Translations under genes and position numbers: made by a program
Part shown: positions 1 through 6,943 of the stretch, piece by piece
How the letters are laid out: every line of letters begins with the position of its first letter
Numbering within the stretch: the stretch's first letter is position 1
From: Lentisphaeria bacterium
Lineage (GTDB): Bacteria; Verrucomicrobiota; Lentisphaeria; Victivallales; UBA1829
DNA: 17,978 nucleotides
Direction of reading: 5' to 3'
Assembly (NCBI GenBank): GCA_019408975.1
Contig: DXVA01000057.1
Coordinates: 1-17,978, forward strand
The notes under the pieces: generated by a model
What the model was told of the DNA's origin: nothing
What the model saw: only the letters and a program-made list of their open reading frames with translations
Database searches by the model: none

Positions 1-23
1 AAAGTCCTGCACGAAGCATTTTT

Positions 24-40
24 GCGATGCGGAGCATCGC
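24..40. repeat. Short GC-rich inverted repeat upstream of the SIS gene
   Basis: Two perfect 7-base arms (GCGATGC and GCATCGC) flank a GGA loop. A run of seven T lies at 54-60, 13 bases further on. The spacing is too long for a classical intrinsic terminator, but the element could mark the end of an upstream gene outside the window. It could equally lie inside the tail of such a gene, because two plus-strand frames are open through it. I see no convincing promoter for the downstream gene in 1-83. Confidence 0.3.
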
Positions 41-83
41 ACTATGAAACCAATTTTTTTAATAAATTCACGGGACACATATC

Positions 84-827
84 ATGGACCAGACCATAAC
101 AGACTATCTGCACAGCGCCGAAGCGGTGCTGAAAGCAGCCGCCGGAGAGGAAAAAGCGTTGCAGCGGGCGGCGCAGATCATTGCAGACTCCTATGCCGCA
201 GGGCACAGGATTTACGTCTTCGGATGCACGCACTCCGCGATTCTGGCGGAGGATGTATTTTACCGGGCAGGCGCTCCGGCGTTCTGGCGTCCGCTGTGGG
301 GACCGGGCATGAGCATCACGACAACTCCCGGGTTCCTGACCAGCGCCGTGGAACACAGCGAGGAAATCGGAAATGAAATCATACGCTGTTCGCAGATGAC
401 GGAAGGCGATGTACTGGTTCTCGCCTCGACTTCCGGCAAGAACGGTGCGCCGGTCGCTGTCGCGGATTCCGCATTGAAACGCGGCGCAAAGCTGATCATT
501 CTGACGTCCTCCAGCTACCGGAACCAGGCGGGCAACCATTCCTCCATCCCGAACCTCTGGGCATTCGAAGACAGAGCGGTCATCATCGACAACCATGTCC
601 CGTGCGGGGATGCCTCCATCAAAGTAAAGGATTGCCCGATGGGGCCCGTCTCCACAATCGCAGGCTCCTTCCTCATGCACACACTTTCTGCGCTCTCCAT
701 CGGGAAGATCATGGAAAAAGGCTTGACGCCGCCGGTCTTCCTGAGTTCCAACGCCCCCGGAGGGCTTGCCCATAATCAGAAACTTCTGGAAGACCCTGCG
801 GTGCGCGGCGCCTTCCTGCTCCCGTAA
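84..827 (+). CDS. SIS-domain sugar-phosphate isomerase-like protein (UPF0309 type)
   Basis: The 247-residue product is a single SIS domain, the phosphosugar-binding fold of sugar isomerases. The phosphosugar loops are visible: VFGCTHSAILAED around residues 45-57, then ASTSGKN at 114-120, followed by a Rossmann-like strand KLIILTSSS. The C-terminal SSNAPGGLAHNQ (221-232) matches the conserved tail of the UPF0309 / 'sugar isomerase domain-containing' family, and the length is normal for it. There is no signal peptide, so it should be cytosolic. The ATG at 84 is chosen because in-frame stops lie just upstream (45-47, 60-62, 63-65) and the family's N-terminal helix begins here; its Shine-Dalgarno is weak. 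The gene ends 11 nt before the FGGY kinase, so the two are probably co-transcribed and handle the same sugar. The substrate is unknown. Confidence 0.87.
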   Translation: MDQTITDYLHSAEAVLKAAAGEEKALQRAAQIIADSYAAGHRIYVFGCTHSAILAEDVFYRAGAPAFWRPLWGPGMSITTTPGFLTSAVEHSEEIGNEIIRCSQMTEGDVLVLASTSGKNGAPVAVADSALKRGAKLIILTSSSYRNQAGNHSSIPNLWAFEDRAVIIDNHVPCGDASIKVKDCPMGPVSTIAGSFLMHTLSALSIGKIMEKGLTPPVFLSSNAPGGLAHNQKLLEDPAVRGAFLLP

Positions 828-838
828 GGCGGTGAAGC

Positions 839-2266
839 ATGGCGCAGGTCGTATCCATTGACATCGGCACCAGCCGGATCAAAGTCGCTCTCTTTGATGA
901 AACGGGAAACATGAGCTCCCTGCTGAGCCGCCGTCTCGACCGCGCGGCATCGCCCGACACACAGGATGCGGTCCAGTGGTTCGAAGTGACTGCGTCGCTG
1001 CTGCGGCAGCTGACTTCCGCAATCCCGGAGCCGGCCGACGCAGTCGTGCTTACAGGAAACATGCACGCGCTTCTCGGAATCGCCGGGGACGGTTCGCCCG
1101 TCGCCCCCGCCCGGCTGTGGAGCGACAACTCAGCGCAGAAAGAGTCCGATCAACTGAATGCTCTCTTCCGCGACACGCTGCTGGAACGTTTCGGCAATGC
1201 TTCAATCCCGGTCTTCACGCTTCCAAAGATCATGCGCATGAAAAAGGAAATGCCGGAACTGTATGCAAGGACAGCCAGATTTCTGCAAAGCAAGGACTAC
1301 ATAGCCTACCGCCTGACGGGAAATTTCGTGACCGATCCCTCCGACGCTTCCGGGACTCTCGCAATGGAACTGGATTCGAAACAGTGGTCCGCCGACCTGC
1401 TGGAAGACCTGAAACTTGACATCCGCAAACTGCCCGATATCCTGCCATCGACCGGGCTCTGCGGCGAAGTCACGGCGGAAGCCGCCTCCCTGACGGGGCT
1501 TGCACAGGGGACACCGGTCATCACCGGCGCCGGCGATCTCGCAAGCGCGGCGGTCGGTGGCGGCGTCAATTCCACCACACTCTCCCTGACGCTCGGCACC
1601 GCGGGGCAGCTCCTCGGCACAGGCTTGCCGGGATGCGGCAGGAAACTTGCGGGCAAGCTGTTTGTGTTCGCCCACGCAGATCCGGCTTATGAACTTTATC
1701 TGGGCTCGGTTCCTTCCGGCGGGTTCTCGTTTGAATGGTTCGCAAAACTTCACAACATCTCTGTGGACGAGTTTTTCCGTCTCGCGCAAAGTGTTCCGTT
1801 TACGGAGGATCTGCCGGTTTTCCTGCCCTATATCCTCGGACGGGGCGCGCCTTACATGGATTACGCACCGAACGGCGCATGGCTGAATCTGAAAGCATCG
1901 CATACGCTTGCCGATCTCTGCCGCGCGGCGGTATTCGGCGCATTGTGCCCGCTCCGCCAGTGCGCCGACCTGCTGGAAAACCTCGCGGGAAAGCGTACGG
2001 CTCTGGCGCTTCAGGCGCTTGCCTGCCGGGAAAGTGCGGTCAAAGACTCCGCAGGAGCCTTGTTCCGCCAGAAAAAGCTACTTCCGGCGAATTCGGAAGC
2101 ATCGCTTCTCGGCGGCGCAGTCATCGCAATGGCTGCGCTCGGAGTCTATCCCGGCATGGAATCGGCAGGCAGGGCGATGGTGAAAAATTCTGAAGTGGAT
2201 TTGAGTCACGATGAATCGGCGGAACTGATGTTCCGGCGTTTTCTTAAACAGGAGGTGATCCGGTGA
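839..2266 (+). CDS. FGGY-family carbohydrate kinase (xylulokinase-like)
   Basis: The 475-residue cytosolic kinase should transfer the ATP gamma-phosphate to a sugar or polyol. The N-terminal phosphate loop SIDIGTSRIK (6-15) is clear. The second-domain GAGDLASAAVGGG (230-242) carries the expected catalytic base Asp233, followed by LTLGTAG (250-256). The pattern VPSGGFSFEWF (291-301) recalls the xylulokinase/gluconate kinase group, but the substrate cannot be named. The C-terminal adenine-binding segment is unusual: where the family has a GG(G)xxxS motif, this protein reads ALACRES (393-399), although the later NSEASLLGGA (418-427) is preserved. The other two frames do not restore the motif, so this looks like divergence rather than a frameshift. 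The start follows TAAGGCGGTGAAGC, which supplies a Shine-Dalgarno. The stop codon overlaps the GTG of the macro-domain gene. Confidence 0.88.
   Translation: MAQVVSIDIGTSRIKVALFDETGNMSSLLSRRLDRAASPDTQDAVQWFEVTASLLRQLTSAIPEPADAVVLTGNMHALLGIAGDGSPVAPARLWSDNSAQKESDQLNALFRDTLLERFGNASIPVFTLPKIMRMKKEMPELYARTARFLQSKDYIAYRLTGNFVTDPSDASGTLAMELDSKQWSADLLEDLKLDIRKLPDILPSTGLCGEVTAEAASLTGLAQGTPVITGAGDLASAAVGGGVNSTTLSLTLGTAGQLLGTGLPGCGRKLAGKLFVFAHADPAYELYLGSVPSGGFSFEWFAKLHNISVDEFFRLAQSVPFTEDLPVFLPYILGRGAPYMDYAPNGAWLNLKASHTLADLCRAAVFGALCPLRQCADLLENLAGKRTALALQALACRESAVKDSAGALFRQKKLLPANSEASLLGGAVIAMAALGVYPGMESAGRAMVKNSEVDLSHDESAELMFRRFLKQEVIR
2250..2260 (+). promoter_or_regulatory. Near-ideal ribosome binding site for the macro-domain gene
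   Basis: The 11 bases AGGAGGTGATC are an exact complement of the conserved 3' end of 16S rRNA. AGGAGG lies 7 nt before the GTG at 2263, which is optimal spacing. The site is inside the last codons of the kinase gene and fixes the otherwise doubtful GTG start. It is far stronger than the ribosome binding sites of the neighbouring genes, so the third cistron may be translated strongly by re-initiation. Confidence 0.75.
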
Positions 2267-2760
2267 AAATCAAAGTTGTCACAGGCGATATTACAAAGCT
2301 TCCGGTGGACGCCGTCGTCAATGCGGCAAACTGTTCGCTTCTCGGCGGCGGGGGCGTGGACGGCGCGATTCATCGTGCCGCAGGCCCCGGACTTCTGGAA
2401 GAATGCCGTAAAATCGGCGGGTGCCGCATAGGAGAAGCCGTGATCACGCCCGCTTTCCGTTTGCCCTGCCGCTATGTGATTCATACCCCCGGCCCCGTCT
2501 GGCGCGGGGGAACACATCATGAACCGGAGCTCCTTGCCGCATGTTACAGGAATTCCCTGATGCGCGCCGAAGAAAAACAGTGCCGTTCCGTTGCGTTTCC
2601 CTGCATTTCCACAGGAATTTACCGTTATCCTGCAGAACTTGCCGCACAAATCGCCGTGGATACGGTCTATCATTGGAAAGGGGCTTTTCCGGAAGAAGTG
2701 ATTTTCTGCTGTTTTCAGGAGCGGGATCTGAAAATCTACCGGAACTGCCTGGGAGTATAA
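2263..2760 (+). CDS. Macro-domain protein, probable O-acetyl-ADP-ribose deacetylase / ADP-ribosyl hydrolase
   Basis: This 165-residue protein is essentially one macro domain of the MacroD/YmdB type. Visible motifs are VTGDITKLPVDAVVNAAN (6-23), GGGGVDGAIHRAAG (28-41), the strand YVIHTPGPVW (71-80) and the phosphate-binding loop ISTGIYRYP (115-123). The Asn of NAAN and Asp33 of the GVDG motif correspond to residues used in hydrolysis by MacroD-type enzymes, so it is more likely an active hydrolase than a pure binder. It should be cytosolic. The start is GTG, overlapping the kinase stop by 4 nt (GTGA), with a full-consensus Shine-Dalgarno just upstream. Placement as the last gene of an SIS/kinase operon is unusual; it might remove ADP-ribose-like products or regulate sugar flux, but that is inference. 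Confidence 0.92.
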   Translation: MKIKVVTGDITKLPVDAVVNAANCSLLGGGGVDGAIHRAAGPGLLEECRKIGGCRIGEAVITPAFRLPCRYVIHTPGPVWRGGTHHEPELLAACYRNSLMRAEEKQCRSVAFPCISTGIYRYPAELAAQIAVDTVYHWKGAFPEEVIFCCFQERDLKIYRNCLGV

Positions 2761-2803
2761 CGAAGCAGAAGACGATGAAGCGACATTATTTTTCTGCACA
2801 AGG

Positions 2804-2832
2804 TTGAAAAAAACACGATGGGCTGATATGGT
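2804..2832 (+). promoter_or_regulatory. Candidate sigma70-type promoter for the LCAT-like/fusion unit
   Basis: TTGAAA (2804-2809) and TATGGT (2827-2832) are separated by 17 nt, with five and four of six bases matching the -35 and -10 consensus. Transcription would start near 2839, about 33 nt before the TTG start at 2872. It lies in the only sizeable gap (111 nt) between the macro-domain gene and the LCAT-like gene. Read by eye only. Confidence 0.4.
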
Positions 2833-2848
2833 AAGACGGGTCGTCGCA

Positions 2849-2861
2849 ACTTTCAGAAAGT
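2849..2861. repeat. 13-bp palindrome in the leader of the LCAT-like gene, operator candidate
   Basis: ACTTTC-A-GAAAGT is a perfect inverted repeat around a single central base. It lies just downstream of the predicted transcription start and 10 nt before the TTG start codon, so a bound repressor would block transcription or initiation. Short perfect palindromes also arise by chance, and no second copy was noticed. Confidence 0.3.
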
Positions 2862-2871
2862 CGGGAACAAA

Positions 2872-4425
2872 TTGAATTTTTTATTGAAAAAAGCATGGGG
2901 AATCAGAGTATGGCTCTTTTTTCTCTGTATTGCGTCAGGGGGGATTATGATCACACTCAACGGATGCGCCACGGATTCGGGCTCGTATCACGACAACAAA
3001 ACTTACCCGAGCGCGTTGTACGGCAACGTCACCAGGCGCTCTTTCTCCTATGAGGGCCCCGCACGGAATCCCGTGATCGTGATTCACGGATTGCTGGGGG
3101 CACGCCTCGAAGACGTTTCAAAGAAAGAAAACATCTGGGGCAATTTCGCGCTGAGCGAAATGATATCGGGGGGCAAGTTCGGACGGCTGGCACATCCGAT
3201 GCAGAACGGCAAGCCGCTCAAGGATATTCACAGCGACGTCAAGGCAACCGGACTTCTGGAAAAGGCGGAAATTCTGGTCATGGGAGTCCAGCTTCAGCTT
3301 GACAACTACGACATTCTCGTCAAGACTCTTGAAGACTGCGGATATGTACCCAATACCAGGCCACTTCCGAAAGACAAGCATTTCTACTCCCAGTTCATTT
3401 TCCATTACGACTGGCGGCGCGATATTTCCGAAAACGCCGTCGAACTGGAAAAATTCATTCAGAAGCAGCGTGCCTATCTGCAAAAAGAATACGAACGGCT
3501 CTACGGAATCAAAAACTACAATGTCCAGTTTGACCTGATCGCCCACAGCATGGGCGGACTGCTCGCACGCTACTTCGTGCGTTACGGCGGAACGCTCCTG
3601 CCGGAAAAAGAGGAAGAGACTCTGCCCGTCACATGGAAGGGCGGGAAATATGTGGACAAAGTCATCATCATCGGTACGCCGAACGGGGGATACGTCGATA
3701 CGCTTCTTGAGCTGACCGAAGGGCTCCGGCTGGTAGCGGCGTCCCCGGCATACCCGAAGACAGTGATCGGTTCGTTTGTCTCATATTACCAGATGCTTCC
3801 GAATGCGGAAGGCAAACATGTCGTATGGGAAGACTCGAAAGAGCCTGTTGACTACTTCGCGCTGGACACCTGGCTGAAGTTCAAGTGGGGGCTCGCCGAC
3901 CCGAAGCAGGACAAATGGCTGAAGGAGATCATGCCGGAAGTCGCCTCTGCCGGGGAACGCTATGCAGTCGCAGTGGACCATCTGGATAAATGCCTGCGCA
4001 AAGCGCGCCAGTTCAAAAAGGCAATGCAGATCCATGCGGAAACGTATCCGGACGATATTGCCGTCTATCTGATTGCGGGAGATGCGGTACTGACGAACCA
4101 TACGCTCGGCGTCAATCCGAAAGACGGTTCGCTCAAGGTGCTGGACCGCGATGCGGGCGACGGAAAAATCACCGCCGCGAGTGCAAGGCTGGACCTGCGG
4201 GACGGCGGCGACTGGTTGTTCTTTACGAACTCGCCGATCAACTGGAGCGGAGTCTATTACTTTCAGGGGTCGCACATGGGAATCATGAACAGTGAAGTGT
4301 TCGGATCGAACCTTCGTTTCATCCTGATGGGGCTCCCGACACCTCATCAGAGGTGTACCAGAGATGAGTATATGAACCTGATCAAAAAGGCGGATGAGTA
4401 TCAGAATGGTGTCCACGGAAAGTAG
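2872..4425 (+). CDS. LCAT-like alpha/beta-hydrolase lipoprotein (acyltransferase or phospholipase)
   Basis: The 517-residue protein resembles the lecithin:cholesterol acyltransferase family, serine enzymes that move or release acyl chains of phospholipids. The N-terminus has a Lys-containing start, a hydrophobic stretch and the lipobox LNGC, giving lipidation at Cys32 and attachment to a membrane outside the cytoplasm. VIVIHGLLGARL (68-79) is the oxyanion strand, YDWRRD (179-184) is typical of the LCAT family, and FDLIAHSMGG (220-229) holds nucleophile Ser226. IIIGTPNGG follows at 265-273. The likely acid is Asp430 in AGDGKITAASA, and the likely histidine is His468 in GSHMG. The TTG start is chosen because the next Met (2947) would remove the signal peptide. 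The end overlaps the downstream fusion gene by 32 nt, so the pair is probably translationally coupled. Whether it acts as a lipase, phospholipase or acyltransferase cannot be decided. Confidence 0.83.
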   Translation: MNFLLKKAWGIRVWLFFLCIASGGIMITLNGCATDSGSYHDNKTYPSALYGNVTRRSFSYEGPARNPVIVIHGLLGARLEDVSKKENIWGNFALSEMISGGKFGRLAHPMQNGKPLKDIHSDVKATGLLEKAEILVMGVQLQLDNYDILVKTLEDCGYVPNTRPLPKDKHFYSQFIFHYDWRRDISENAVELEKFIQKQRAYLQKEYERLYGIKNYNVQFDLIAHSMGGLLARYFVRYGGTLLPEKEEETLPVTWKGGKYVDKVIIIGTPNGGYVDTLLELTEGLRLVAASPAYPKTVIGSFVSYYQMLPNAEGKHVVWEDSKEPVDYFALDTWLKFKWGLADPKQDKWLKEIMPEVASAGERYAVAVDHLDKCLRKARQFKKAMQIHAETYPDDIAVYLIAGDAVLTNHTLGVNPKDGSLKVLDRDAGDGKITAASARLDLRDGGDWLFFTNSPINWSGVYYFQGSHMGIMNSEVFGSNLRFILMGLPTPHQRCTRDEYMNLIKKADEYQNGVHGK

Positions 4426-6892
4426 TGAGAAGTGGGCGCCGGACTATATCTGCCGAATTACGGGTTCCGACGGGGAAGCCACGCTGTTCGCCTACCTGGA
4501 TTCCGGCGGCAGCGGCGAGCCGGTTCTTTTCCTGCACGAATTCGCCAGCTTCTCCTATACATGGGAGAAAATGCTGCCGTTCCTGCCGGAGTCCCGCCGC
4601 TATATCCGCCTGGACTGCATCGGCTTCGGCTACACGGTGCATGACTGGACAAATGAACTGTCCACCTACAACCAGGCGGAACTGATCGCGCAGTTCATCC
4701 TGAAACTGAACCTCTCCTGCCTGACGATCATCGGGCACGGCATGGGCGGCGAAATTGCGCTTCTGCTGATGAACTCGCCGCTGGTCCGCGTACGCGTCAG
4801 ACAGCTGATGCTGATCTCATGCGGGGCGCTGGAACAGAATATCCCCGAGTTCATCGACAATATTGCGCGTTCCTCCCTGACACGCCCCGTCCTGCGGCTG
4901 ATTCACTCCCGCTTCGTGGCGCGCATGATGCTGGCTTACGGGTGCGCGCCGGGGCATATGCCGGACCCTGAAGCGGTAAAGGAATACGGGGCGATGCTCA
5001 AAATCCCCGGACGCATCCAATCCATCATTTCCGCAGCAAAAACTTACAATCTCCCGCTGTCGGTTCCGAGCGGACTTCAACTGCCCGTCACGATCCTATG
5101 CGGCGAGGAGGACAAAGTCTATCCCCCCGCGGCATCCCTGCGCCTGCACGAAGCATTGAAACCGTCAGCCATTCACATGCTTTCCAACTGCGGGCATCTG
5201 CCGCAGGAGGAATGCCCGCAGGAAACAGCCATGCTGATCCGGAATATGCTGGAAGGCGTCATTTCACAAACAGAGGAACACCCTGTCCCGAAACAGGAAA
5301 CCGAAGCGCCGCCGCACCGTCCGCTGAAAATGCGCCGGCTTTTCGATTACTGGAATCTGGGTTCCATCCTGATCATCATCACGTTGAAACTGCTCCAGTT
5401 TTTCCGTCACCTCGGAGTCAGTGCGGAAACACACGGCTGGCGCAAAGTCACGGGCATTTTCCTGAAAAAAGAGTATTCCAAATTCGTGATCGCCTCATTC
5501 CGCCTGAGCTATTGCAGTCCTTACGGGGCACCGGAAAAAAACCGTCAGGCACGCGACATCCTCATCGGAAAACTGAAAAAATTCCTGACTTCCAGAGCGG
5601 AACTGCAATGGACAGTAGAAGTCAGTTTTTTCCTGTTCCGCAAGAAGAAACTGCTGGTGACGGATATCATGGAAGCCGCCATGGACCGTTCCGGCAGGCT
5701 TCTTTCAATCGTGCCTCATTTCGATGAACGGCATCCCGTTCTGAGCATGGCGACGCAGGAACAGGCGGATTTCATGATCCGCCAGGTGATCGAAGTTTAC
5801 AACGAACTGAAAGATTCGCCTCCCGGAGAACGCTCTTTCCTGATTTCCAAAGCATTGAAAAAGCGGATCAAACGCCGGAGCAGGCTCAGCATGATCCGCA
5901 GGAAACGCCTCTCCTCGCTGGCAGAACGCATCATGAGCGCCACATTTCTTTATTTCGAGGAATTACCGCAGAATCCCGCAGAAGCGCAGGCGCGCCGATT
6001 CAAAACCCCCGATTTCAAACGGTCGCGCCATCCCGGCTGGGGACTGCTCTGCATTGTCGTGCGCTTCACCGCCGATCTGTCCGAAGCGGACCTCTGGTGG
6101 CAGTTCAACCACGTTCCCGTGGACGGCGCCCCCATGCAGGAAGCCCTGACGGAGCTCAAAAAACAGTGGGGCGCCGCCGGAAACGTTGTCTATCCGGCAA
6201 TGAACGGCTCCATTACGCGCCCGGAAACCATGTACTGCGGCGACCGCATCTTCCGCGCCCGTTTCTACATGGACTTCTCGCCGCTCATGAAAATACGCAA
6301 ATATCTGAACGCGAACTACCGGAACGAAATGAACGGCAATGCCTCCCTCGCCGGACTGCTGATGTGGGGACTTTCACGGCATCCCTTCTTCCGGCGCATG
6401 AAAATGCTCCTGCCGGTGGACTGGCATGACTCAAATCAGGAACGTGAACTCGGACTCCTGATCATACGTCCCGGCGTGTTTAAAGAGGAAACGCCACGGC
6501 AATCTTTCTTCCGTTTTCAGCGGGAAATGAACAGACGGCTTGCAGGCATCCGCCACGGCAACAGCGAAAGCCTTGAGTTCCTCGCGCTCTGCACAATGCT
6601 CCATCCGATGTTCTACCTGCTGGTAAAGAAAATCGCTCCTGCGGCATTAGGTGAAATCGTCGGAACCATGGGAATCTCGATCATCCGCGACGCCGAGGTT
6701 TTCGTCAGTCCGCTGACCGATCTTCAAAGCAACGGGTTTATGTCGCTCGGCTCGACTTCGATTCCAACCGCCGACGGACGCACCGCCGGGTCGGTCTGCG
6801 TCTGCGGCTCCCGTTCCCAGATCCGCTGTTACTATGAGGCGATCAGCACGCTTGAGGAACAACTTGCCGGGCTCGGAGAATTGATGAAATAA
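4394..6892 (+). CDS. Fusion of an alpha/beta-hydrolase-fold domain lacking the Ser nucleophile with an HxxxDG acyltransferase-like domain
   Basis: This 832-residue protein has two parts. Residues 25-290 follow an alpha/beta-hydrolase plan: VLFLHEF (44-50), then IIGHGMGG (112-119), CGEEDKVYPP with Asp240, and CGHLPQEE with His268. The nucleophile elbow reads G-H-Gly-M-G, so the serine is replaced by Gly116 (codon GGC at 4739-4741). A linker rich in Pro and Glu (290-310) leads to a hydrophobic stretch at 323-337 and a very basic segment at 488-505. FNHVPVDG (571-578) then matches the HxxxDG catalytic motif of the CAT/E2/condensation acyltransferase superfamily, with His573 as the expected base. 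There is no signal peptide, so it is probably cytosolic or membrane-associated. The ATG at 4394 overlaps the upstream gene; an ATG at 4406 is also possible. The acyltransferase call rests on the motif and the fold-like context only. Confidence 0.75.
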   Translation: MSIRMVSTESSEKWAPDYICRITGSDGEATLFAYLDSGGSGEPVLFLHEFASFSYTWEKMLPFLPESRRYIRLDCIGFGYTVHDWTNELSTYNQAELIAQFILKLNLSCLTIIGHGMGGEIALLLMNSPLVRVRVRQLMLISCGALEQNIPEFIDNIARSSLTRPVLRLIHSRFVARMMLAYGCAPGHMPDPEAVKEYGAMLKIPGRIQSIISAAKTYNLPLSVPSGLQLPVTILCGEEDKVYPPAASLRLHEALKPSAIHMLSNCGHLPQEECPQETAMLIRNMLEGVISQTEEHPVPKQETEAPPHRPLKMRRLFDYWNLGSILIIITLKLLQFFRHLGVSAETHGWRKVTGIFLKKEYSKFVIASFRLSYCSPYGAPEKNRQARDILIGKLKKFLTSRAELQWTVEVSFFLFRKKKLLVTDIMEAAMDRSGRLLSIVPHFDERHPVLSMATQEQADFMIRQVIEVYNELKDSPPGERSFLISKALKKRIKRRSRLSMIRRKRLSSLAERIMSATFLYFEELPQNPAEAQARRFKTPDFKRSRHPGWGLLCIVVRFTADLSEADLWWQFNHVPVDGAPMQEALTELKKQWGAAGNVVYPAMNGSITRPETMYCGDRIFRARFYMDFSPLMKIRKYLNANYRNEMNGNASLAGLLMWGLSRHPFFRRMKMLLPVDWHDSNQERELGLLIIRPGVFKEETPRQSFFRFQREMNRRLAGIRHGNSESLEFLALCTMLHPMFYLLVKKIAPAALGEIVGTMGISIIRDAEVFVSPLTDLQSNGFMSLGSTSIPTADGRTAGSVCVCGSRSQIRCYYEAISTLEEQLAGLGELMK

Positions 6893-6925
6893 AGTAAAGA
6901 CAAGAGAGATCAATCCTTTGCTTTT

Positions 6926-6943
6926 CGATTTATCAATAAATCG
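6926..6943. repeat. AT-rich inverted repeat between the convergent operons
   Basis: CGATTTAT and ATAAATCG are perfect 8-base arms around CA. The element contains the stop codon of the minus-strand binding-protein gene (6933-6935) and lies 33 nt past the plus-strand stop at 6892. No clean T-tract follows on either strand and the stem is AT-rich, so it is at best a weak bidirectional terminator for the two converging units. Confidence 0.3.

Noticed and set aside
44..376. Plus-strand frame starting at the ATG at 44
   Set aside because: It overlaps the SIS gene in another frame, and its product is Arg-rich beyond the first 20 residues, with no family resemblance.
42..773. Long minus-strand open frame (243 codons) opposite the SIS gene
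   Set aside because: Its translation is rich in Arg, Gly and Cys with no recognisable domain, and it lies fully antisense to a clear SIS-domain gene. It is a GC-driven shadow.
2003..2123. Possible frameshift in the FGGY kinase near the missing GGG motif
   Set aside because: Both other frames give Arg-rich sequence without the motif, and the correct frame resumes with the conserved SEASLLGGA block with no change of frame.
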